From the NCBI GenBank assembly GCA_030267565.1, contig BRXU01000024.1, forward strand, positions 661,001 through 725,000: 64,000 nucleotides of DNA, read 5' to 3'. Shown in pieces: positions 56,381 to 64,000 of the stretch. The translations under genes were made by a program, and so were the position numbers. The first letter of the stretch is position 1; each line of letters opens with the position of its first letter. The DNA comes from Pleodorina starrii. Lineage: Eukaryota > Chlorophyta > Chlorophyceae > Chlamydomonadales > Volvocaceae. The notes beneath the pieces are model-generated. The model was given only the letters and a program-made list of their open reading frames with translations. It did not search any database and was not told the DNA's origin.

Positions 56381-56560
56381 CCTGGGGGACTGACTTTGAC
56401 AAGCCTAGCGCTATGATATCGCACATAAATGATATGTATGATAAAAAAAGAGGGAGCACACACTACTATAACTACGGACATTTCAGTGAGGGTAAGGCCT
56501 CCGCTTCCCTAGCAAAGCTAGAGGCGCTACATAGGGCAAAGCAGGGCTGGGCGACATCTT

Positions 56561-57282
56561 GGCCCTCGTGACTACCAAAACGGCAACGGTCGCCAACGAC
56601 CGTCATAACAGCACAGCACTTGCCAGGGCGAGACACCACGTTCCAGTATTGCAACGCCTAAATACAAGTAAATGAGGAACCACGGATCGGAGGGCAACCG
56701 TAAAGCAGCGCGACTTGCTTCCGATGGAGCGAACATGGCTGCGCTGGCGCTAGGCGGAGAGCGGTAGGGAAACGGGGAGAGGACAGTGTCTGTACGGGAG
56801 TGACAGGGGTGTCCCCGAGCCTGACATGGGCGCAACGCGTCAACTGCCCGTTGCTGTCTTCAGCAGTGCATGTCAACCATGCGGCACTCGAAGAGGCACA
56901 CGGCGTGGTTCGCATCGTACACTGCAATGCAACCCCACCCACCCAACACGCGAGGGACCAACACTTATTGGGCTACATCGGCTACCTAGTCACGTGCAAT
57001 CAATGAAACCCTTACCATAAATAACAATGTTGTACGCCTATGCGGGATACACGTGGCGGGTATGAGGTCTCCTTGAGATGCGGTGTGGTGAAAGGTGCAG
57101 GAGCAGGCTCAGGAACGAACACATCGAAGTCCCAGCACCGCGCTATGGATAGGCAACCGGATGGGCATTAGCAGGGGATGCCAGACACCTGGAGTACCCA
57201 TAGAACTACTGCCTTGCATGTGTGTGTATGTGTGTGTGTGTGTGTTACATGGTTGGGGGTGCGTGCCCTTCTCATAAACAAA
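56561..57282. other. No gene recognised; (TG)n run
   Basis: A (TG)n microsatellite lies at about 57220-57246. Short frames only. Confidence 0.4.
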
Positions 57283-57905
57283 CAAGGGGTGTCGGCTTCC
57301 TTGAAAAAGGGCGGGGCCCCATGAAATCCGTACGGGTGGAGTTGAGTAAGAGGGACGTGTGCTGAACTGCTGGATGCCCGCTGCCTATGCGAGAACGCCT
57401 CTGGAGCTCTGACAATGTGGTTTCGGCGGGGCAGTTTCGCCGTGAGAGGTTCGAGATGCAACGAACCGAGTCAGCTGGTGGGGCATCGGCCCTGCCCGGG
57501 GAGTGGGCCCCGTGAACATAGTGGCCGTCGATCACGTTGAGATGTAGCCGAAACTCGGCACAGAATGTACATCCGGCCGGCTGAAAAGGTTGGCTCCTGT
57601 CCACTTAATACCGCGCAGTACTCCCACCCCGCAAGCCCGCATCCTTGGAACTTTGGAGCGTTAGGTAGGCGTGCGTGCGAGTCGGATGGGACTAAGTCAG
57701 GCTAACTTAAGGGTCATGTCGTCTACCGGTTTTTTCTTGCGCGGGAGACCCAGATGGGGGCAGCAGCTCTTCAGCAGCTCTTGACAGCGGCTCGGATCTA
57801 CCGTATATAACCATGACCTGGATCCGTCCCTGGTGGAACCCGTACGGTACGGCCTTCTCAACCCCAACCCCGCCCGCCGCCTGCCAGGTACACAGTCCGT
57901 GCCTT
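57283..57905 (-). mobile_element. HINE 3' end with the block shared with 2678-3210
   Basis: CAAGGGG at 57283 is followed by a shortened hairpin region and GGGCGGGGCCCC, then by a block of about 530 bp nearly matching 2678-3210 (CTGGATGCCCGCTGCC..., CTTCAGCAGCT...GACAGCGG). The same junction in both places shows that this block belongs to a HINE subfamily. Confidence 0.65.
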
Positions 57906-57947
57906 TGCTTGTGTCTGTCGCGAGCGAGCGGGTGTTGGATGGCCCCT

Positions 57948-58512
57948 GATGCATGATGGAGCCTGCTTGTGAGCTGCGCGTGGTCGAGCGGACGTAGCGT
58001 CTTTATGTGTTGGGCCTTGCATTCGTGTTTAGGACGTGTCTTTGGAGCCATGCCCTGACCGCACATGTACCTCTTGGATAAAGGGCAACTCACTACCTAC
58101 CTACTAGCTAACTGCGAGTTAAATATCGACCGAAGCTCTTAGTCTATTAGAACCCGCCCTGCTGCCAAATGGACGGGCCGCTGCAGTGATGCCGTGGCCT
58201 GGGGTCGCAGACACCTGTGCACAGCATGAAGGGCTTGGCGACCAACCGCTTTTACCGGTGGACACAGCCTTTCGTTATGCAACACCCCAACGGAACATAC
58301 AATACGCTCGCAAGCATTGAGCTTCCTTTGGACTGCCGCTCGCCAACCCTGATGGAGCCCGCTTCTTAGCTGCACGTTGTCGCGCGGACGTGGCTGGCGG
58401 ATGGATGTGTTGGGTCTTGCAAGCTTGCATCCGTGTTTAGGACGTGTTTCTGAAGCCATGCCCTGACCGCACATGAACCTCCTGAATGAAGATAGGGCAA
58501 CTGACTACCTAC
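57948..58512. repeat. Pair of 155-bp direct repeats
   Basis: 57948-58100 and 58349-58512 match at about 75% by eye, both ending with GCCCTGACCGCACATG and CTACCTACCT. The 250 bp between them is anonymous. Confidence 0.7.
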
Positions 58513-58639
58513 CTCTCCCTATTCCCGATGCCTCGGCTAGTGCGTTAGTTACGCTGGTCCGCTACACACGGCCTGCTTACACCAAAAGCGGGACTGCCGT
58601 AGGCCCTTAATTGTTTTATCATACATATCATTTATGTGC

Positions 58640-59870
58640 GATATCACAGCGTTAGACTTGTCAAAGTCAGTCGCCTTGCGATTTGCGAGGAAAATGCGAT
58701 CGTGCACACGCGCTACTTAAGACGCTGCATAGCATAGCGTAGCGTAGCGTAGCGTAGCGTAGCGTAGCGTAGCGTTGCATAACATTGCGTAGCGGATCGT
58801 AACGGAGCATAGCGTAGCGCGTCGCGTCGCGTCGCATAGTGGAGCGCAGCGTGCACGATCGCATTTTCGTTGCAAGTCGCAAATCGCAAGTCACATTTCA
58901 ACGCATAGCGAAGCATAGCGTTGCGTTGCGTAGTGTAGCGTAGCGTGCACGCGACTGTAATCACGCACGTTGAAATTGCGACTTGCGATTTGCGAGGAAA
59001 ACGCTATCGTGCACGCGCGCTACTAAGGGCGTTGCATAGCATAGCGGAGCGTACCGTAGCGTTGCGTAGCGTTGCATAGCGTTGCGTAGCGTTGTGCGGA
59101 GCGTAACGGAGCATAGCGGAGCGTCGGTAGCATAGCGTCGCGTAGCATAGTATAGCGCAGCGTACACGATCGCATTTTCGTTGCAAGCCGCAAATCGTAG
59201 GCCATATTTCAATGCAACGATGGAAGTCGTGTGCGCGCCTCCTCACGTGCAACGCACAGCGAAGCATAACGTTGCGTACGTAGTGTAGCGGTGTTGACAT
59301 TGCGACTTGCGATTTGCGAGGAAAATGCGATCGTACTCGCGCGCTACTTAGGGCGTTGCATATATAGTATAAGGCAGAGTTCATGTCCCTAGGACTGAGC
59401 GAAAATGTCCCTGCTGCGTTGCGGATGGTCAAATAGAGGACGATAAGCATGAAGTGCCCTGCTTATAGCAGCATTCGCGCGGATGAAGGGTTCCCTCAAT
59501 TCGAGGGTACGGTATGGAGGAAGCGATGAGATGGGATCCCCCTCGTTTGGCGAAGATGCTTGAGCGCATCTGGGCCCACCGCAACTGAATGGTCCCCTTT
59601 GGCCGCTAGTATCTCCTTCTCCTGCATGGGCGGTTTTCTACTGTCGTGCTTTTAGGCGTTTTTGTTCCCTTGGGCCCTCGGCTCGTATGGGTTTTTGTCC
59701 ATGAGAGGGGCACGCACCCCTAACCATGTAACAAACACAAACACATATAGTATAGCGGAGTGTAGCGTAGCGGAACGGAGCGTTGTGTAGCGTTGTGTAG
59801 CGGAGCGTAACGGAGCATAGCGGAGCGTAACGGAGCATAGCGGAGCGTAGCGGACAGTAAGGCAGCGGCC
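58640..59870. repeat. Pentamer array 4
   Basis: Begins with the block GATATCACAGCGTTAGACTTG and the conserved GCGATCGTGCAC motif. The motif recurs four times between runs of TAGCG-type pentamers. A LINE is inserted at 59372-59744. No HINE termini were found on either side. Confidence 0.85.
59372..59744 (+). mobile_element. 5'-truncated LINE tail with 10-bp TSD
   Basis: ATATAGTATA flanks the copy at 59362-59371 and 59745-59754. The 373 bp match 42117-42505 of the nested LINE, from GGCAGAGTTCATGTCCC to the AC-rich tail. Its frame has further damage (loss of bases around GATAAGCATGAAG). It landed in pentamer array 4. Confidence 0.92.
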
Positions 59871-60813
59871 CCGGATCGTGGCTCGGGACATGTACCGAAC
59901 AATGACAGACCCCTCTGGCTCAGGACATGTACCGAGTCGGTACATGTCCTGAGCCACGATCCGGGGCCGCCCCAGCATAAGCTGTTCTTTAAATTCTAGT
60001 GATTATTTATTACTTTGTAATGTTGGATAGTTTTGGCGACTCGCCATTGGGGGGCACACCGTGGGACCGTGTCCCATGCTCCGACCCAATATCCCAATGC
60101 AAATGGATTATTTAAAAAATTAATTAATTACCAATCGGTCTGGCTACCCGCCACGAGGCGGTACGCCGCGGGACCGGGAGCCACGATTCGTGGCTCGGGA
60201 CATGTACCGAGTCGGGACATGTCCCGAGCCACGATCCGTGGCCGCCACAGCATAAGCTGTTTTTCCAATTCAGGTGATTATTTCTTTCTATTTTTATTTT
60301 TCGTTGGCTCTGGCTACGAGGCGGTCTACCCGCCACGAAGGGGTATGCCGCGGGACCGAGAGCCACGATTCGTGGCTCGGGACATGTACCGAGTCGGGAC
60401 ATGTACCGAGCCACGAATCGTGGCCGCCCTAGCATAAGCTGTTTTTCAGATTTAGGTGATTATTTCTTTCTATTTTTATTTTTCGTTGGCTCTGGCTACC
60501 CGCCACGAAGTGGGATGCCGCGGGACCGAGAGCCACGATTCATGGCTCGGGACATGTACCGAGTCGGGACATGTACCGAGCCACGATCCGTGGCCGCCCA
60601 AGCATAAGCTGTTATTCAAATTTAGGTTGATTGTTTCTTTCTTTTTTATTTCTCGTTGGCTCTGGCTACCCGCCACGAAGTGGGATGCCGCGGGACCGAG
60701 AGCCACGATTCATGGCTCGGGACATGTACCGAGTCGGGACATGTACCGAGCCACGATCCGTGGCCGCCACAGCATAAGCTGTTATTCAAATTTAGGTTGA
60801 TTGTTTCTTTCTT
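59866..60813. repeat. 170-bp satellite with palindromic core
   Basis: The unit CATAAGCTGTT...GGTGATTATTTC...TTGGCTCTGGCTACCC recurs with starts at 59976, 60251, 60433, 60603, 60773 and, past a nested element, 62134; the last spacings are 182, 170 and 170 bp. Each unit holds an imperfect palindrome built from GGGACATGTACCGAG and the flanking CCACGATTCGTGG. The first unit's palindrome is longer: 59866-59899 pairs with 59938-59971. The array ends at about 62165. Confidence 0.92.
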
Positions 60814-62004
60814 TTTTGGGCGGGGCCCCAGCGCGAAGCGCCCAGGGGGGCCCCGCCCTGTAGGATTGCCCATGTCCGTGCCTGTGGACTGTGGACTGTG
60901 GACTGTGAACTGTGGTGTCCTAACAAAAGTGCAGAATCTCGGCCAACGGAAATACTGCATAAGTAAAAGATTACATTCTTTATTGCACGGTAAATTTATT
61001 ATTGGAACCCAACATCGCACGAGTAAAAACCAGTTCGGCAGTCTCCATGGACCGAGGCCGAGGTCAAACCAACGCCTCTCGGCCTATAATTATTTCCAGA
61101 AGATTCATCGTTCCTCAAAGTGGATTTCTGACATGACGGCGTGAAATGAATCTTCGTTTCGGCAACCAACTATGTTTGCATTGCGAACATTCTTCCCGCG
61201 ACCACACCACAGCTCTGCTACCCGGTCCGACCGACTTGACGCACATTTCGATTACAAAGGTTGCAAGGAGCAAACCATGAGGGGCAAACTGCTGGTTGTT
61301 GGACGCCAAGCCGCAAATGCACGCATGATGCAGCGGTCTTCAGCGGGCCGCCCAACAAGTCCAGTCGGCAACCTAGGGGATGGACTTCTACATTCCCTGT
61401 CCTAATGTTAAAGCAGTCAAGCCTCCTCTACGGCGAATACCTCAGTAGCGAAGCCTGTGCACTCTCGTCGGCAACTGCACGTCGTCGCAACCCTCGCAAA
61501 CAGTTCCGCTGTCCTTCTATTGGCAAGTCAGCCTGCGTGATGTGTAAATGATACACTCCATGTCTACTGTCAAGTAACTTCAGCCAATGCGCTGGCCGGA
61601 AGAGTTGCACAGTGCCGAGACGGCGCGCGATGCTAAACATGGGTCGGATTGCTGAAGCCGCAGGCATTTCAGATATAAAGCTCTGGCTGCCTATCAGCAG
61701 GAATGTCGACACTCTCACAGTTGACGCCCTCGCCGCTCGCTTTGGAAATGCCGTATTTCGGTCGATGCGCACATGCGCTCATGCACCCGACGGGATGACG
61801 CGCTTCGCGCGGCGCCGGCAGGCCTTGCTAACGACTCGGCTAGCAGGCATTTCGGGAAAAAAGCTCTGGCTGTCTATCATCAGGAATGTCGACACTCTCA
61901 CACTACTTCACGCCCTCGCCACCCTAGCACTCAACTTAACCCGTACGGATTTAGTGGGGCCCCGCCCTTTTTCCGGCTTCAAGGAAGCCGACACCAACCC
62001 CTTG
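60814..62004 (+). mobile_element. Complete HINE/Helentron-like element in the satellite
   Basis: 5' end TTTTGGGCGGGGCCCC (60814); near the 3' end the inverted 12-mer GGGGCCCCGCCC (61956-61967), a 7-bp stem hairpin (61974-61990) and CCCCTTG (ends 62004), followed by T. Comparing the flanks with the uninterrupted satellite unit at 60603-60772 shows a net gain of exactly 1191 bp, which equals the element if it starts with the four Ts, so there is no TSD and the target is T|T. This matches Helitron2/Helentron insertion and asymmetric terminal inverted repeats. No Rep/helicase frame, hence non-autonomous. Confidence 0.75.
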
Positions 62005-62165
62005 TTTTATTTTTCGTTGGCTCTGGCTACCCGCCACGAAGTGGGATGCCGCGGGACCGAGAGCCACGATTCGTGGCTCGGGACATGTACCGAGTCGGGA
62101 CATGTACCGAGCCACGATCCGTGGCCGCCTCAGCATAAGCTGTTATTCAAATTCAGGTTGATTAC

Positions 62166-62949
62166 TTACGTATTTTTTTTCAGAGGCCTGGCGGTGCCCG
62201 CCACGAAGCGTTACGAAATAACGCTGTATGACTGCTGAAAGTATTGTGCATATGAAATGAACTGGAGAATGTGCCTTTTCATATGCAACATGTTGTTGGA
62301 TGGACGGCTGCAAACTTGTCATTACATTCGTATTAATAACGGCACCCGCCGTCGACAACAGCCATCAGCTCAGCGGTCACATGCTGTCCTACGGGTCAAA
62401 GAACACATGCATGGTCATCCTTCGCCGTCCAAAGCAACCAGCGCATTCAGTACACACAAATGAATGTATGCGCTGCCGTACCGGTTACCTTTCCCAACTG
62501 ACTCAACTTATCATCACCCATGTTAATACAGACTCATCACCCATGTTAATATACCTGCCCAAGGCGTCGCACAACGATTAAACCAGCTGCATCGACCCTG
62601 GTTGCTCTACCAACGTGTCATAATCGCATTGACGCGTGTTCAGGATGAAAACAAAAACGTGGAGTGTCCAGACACGACATGACAGACACGACACCGTCAA
62701 TGCCATGTAGTGTGTTGATTCACACAAGCCGTACACCCGCCACTTTGCCAGTCAGTACGCGAGTCAGAAATGCCAATCCACCCAACCCAGTACAGCACCT
62801 GTCCACGGTTGCTATACACACGAGGCCCTAAAAAGAGACAGTGTTCCCAAACCGCAATTACCGCAAACCATAGGGTACTGCAAACCCTACAGCAAACCCA
62901 AACCGCAAGTACCCCAAACCCTAATTAAACCCTAAGGATGATGAACAGC
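62166..62949. other. Spacer with telomere-like AAACCCTA motifs
   Basis: No gene. Between 62870 and 62940 degenerate AAACCCTA/CAAACCC units accumulate (GCAAACCCTACAGC, CCAAACCCTAATTAAACCCTAA). Confidence 0.5.
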
Positions 62950-63185
62950 AAGCGACCGCCGCCAACTCCTCTCAGCAGTACACCATGCCGCCGCCGCCCC
63001 CGCCGGCCGGCAATCCCGCCGCCGCCCCATGGTCGAACTCCGCCGCCACCCTCCCCCAGCAGTACGGCATGCCGCCGCCACCGCCGGCCGTAGACCCCGC
63101 CGCCTCCCCACGGTCGACCTCCGCCGCCACCTCCTCCCAGTAGTACACCATGCCACCGCCGCCGCCGATTGCACCATGGTCCGCA
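62950..63185. repeat. Pro/Ala-coding minisatellite, three units
   Basis: Units of 84 and 81 bp start at about 62976, 63060 and 63141. Read on the plus strand they give QQY-x-MPPPPP followed by an SAAT block; the third unit has a TAG. It lies directly behind the stop of the minus-strand KDZ gene, so it is its 3' UTR or a captured gene scrap. Confidence 0.75.
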
Positions 63186-63947
63186 TCAACCGCGCAAGTT
63201 TGCACTGACGTACAGGAAGAACCGCAGGTAGAGAAGGAACATGGGCTGGCTCATGTATGCGCAGTGGCTTTTGAGTAGCGCAAGCTTGGCATTCTGCAGG
63301 GTAGGGATGAAACGCGGGACGGTTGATTGTCACCTCGGACAAGAAGAACAAGGAGAAGGAACACAGCCCGCCTAGAAGGATCACGGCCCGCTTCTCACCT
63401 TCTGCTCGGCGAGCTGCGAGTTCAAGACCTTGTGCTGTGGGTATGTAGAAATGTCGTAACCACGTGAGCACCCTTTGTGCCCCTTGTAATGGGTTTTGTC
63501 AATGAGGAATGTAGTTTCCGCCGCCCACTCTGGCTCTCGGTTGAGGCAGTACGTATGACCGTGGCAATTGTTGTCGTACACAACAACCGAAGGGGCAGTC
63601 GTAAACCGCGTGTAAAGCCACTCGAAGAGTGTCTTCGGCGACTCCGAATGGTGCATCATGTTAAACCCAAGGCAAGCAGAGCACTTGATGCAGTGCACGA
63701 CAAACAACCCTGGGGTCAGACCACGTGTAACGTTCTTGTATTTCGTGCAGACATGACCAATTCGCTGCGACCGCAAGTCGGCCGCATACCTGCAATGCGC
63801 GGAAGATACAGTTACTTATTTAGAAACCAAGGACAGCCGTTCGACTGTGTACCCACTTTCGGACATGACGCTGAACTGGCAGGGATGGGTAGTAGTACCC
63901 GGACTTTAGGAACTCCTCTTCAGCTGTTTGAAAGGAAACCGCTTGGC
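63186..63947 (-). CDS. KDZ-type transposase, C-terminal exons (partial)
   Basis: Three exons on the minus strand: 63947-63857 (its acceptor, TTTGCAG, lies just before it, so further upstream exons are outside the window), 63789-63399 and 63293-63186, joined in phase. The frame reads TAEEEFLKSGYYYPSLPVQR, GLFVVHCIKCSACLGFNMM, VVVYDNNCHGHTYCLNREPE, THYKGHKGCSRGYDIS, LNSQLAEQ and ends KSHCAYMSQPMFLLYLRFFL...LRG stop. YDN-x-C, the CHGH cluster, H-x-x-GH-x-x-C and LN-x-Q-x-x-EQ are hallmarks of the Kyakuja-Dileera-Zisupton transposase family; the aspartate of YDN and the late glutamate are the likely catalytic residues. No stop or shift is seen, so it may be recently active. Confidence 0.85.
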
Positions 63948-64000
63948 CTGCAAACCAAAAAAGGGATATTTGGAGACAGAGCCAACGCAAAGACTCCATC

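Larger units (their letters stand above)
53035..56560 (-). mobile_element. Long composite HINE/Helentron-like repeat, minus strand
   Basis: 3' terminus at 53035 (CAAGGGG preceded by A), hairpin and inverted 12-mer at 53058-53085, then on the minus strand upstream: the family middle block, the segment shared with 31560-32930 (53490-54650), a degenerate GGATTA repeat (54885-55020), a second middle block (55080-55640), pentamer array 3 (55690-56380) and the 5' block with CTAGCAAAGCTAGAG (56505-56560). The 5' G/C hairpin itself is eroded. It mirrors the architecture of 29808-34245. A 270-codon minus frame (53913-53101) crosses it but contains no known motif. Confidence 0.55.

Noticed and set aside
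60818..62008. TTTT as a 4-bp TSD of the satellite-borne element
   Set aside because: Other members in unrelated places also have at least four Ts before GGGCGGGG, so the Ts belong to the element and no TSD remains.

Overview
The window looks like nuclear DNA of a green alga, most probably a volvocine chlorophyte. The evidence is GC-rich genes cut into many short GT-AG exons, TGTAA downstream of a stop codon, genes for SRCR-type secreted proteins and Golgi glycosyltransferases, and a load of LINEs, SINEs, hAT, KDZ and Helitron2-like repeats. The species call is inference from style; no rRNA or organelle marker is present. There is no bacterial-type operon, CRISPR array or phage.

Host genes are few. 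From left to right: a four-exon YoaB-type Rid protein (9260-10320, +); a secreted two-SRCR-domain gene (12766-16586, -) with one in-frame stop; a four-exon GT90/CAP10-type glycosyltransferase (26722-28776, +); a second, broken copy of the SRCR gene (37215-38198, resuming at 42825, +); and a twelve-exon MNN1-type GT71 mannosyltransferase (46570-52059, +). Exon phases agree at every junction in the Rid, GT90 and GT71 models and at all internal junctions of the SRCR model.

The rest is mostly mobile DNA, much of it nested. One LINE reading frame is cut in two by 7.7 kb of DNA (17053-24742) that itself holds a 5'-truncated LINE with target-site duplication (TSD), an older LINE remnant and a 1041-bp hAT deletion derivative with intact ends. 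The second SRCR copy is interrupted by a 4.6-kb element (38199-42824) with long terminal inverted repeats, a 9-bp TSD and a decayed tyrosine-recombinase-like frame; that element carries a further repeat in one arm and a LINE in the other. A KDZ-type transposase gene enters from the right edge (63186-63947, -).

The commonest repeat is a family with a GC-rich hairpin 5' end (TTTTGGGCGGGGCCCC) and a 3' end made of an inverted copy of that 12-mer, a 7-bp hairpin and CCCCTTG, always followed by T. One copy sits in a 170-bp satellite, so the empty site can be read: it went in between T and T with no TSD. This fits a non-autonomous Helitron2/Helentron (HINE) family. Long members carry kilobase arrays of a TAGCG-like pentamer. 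Coordinates of repeat edges are by eye and may be off by a few bases except where a TSD or an empty site fixes them.
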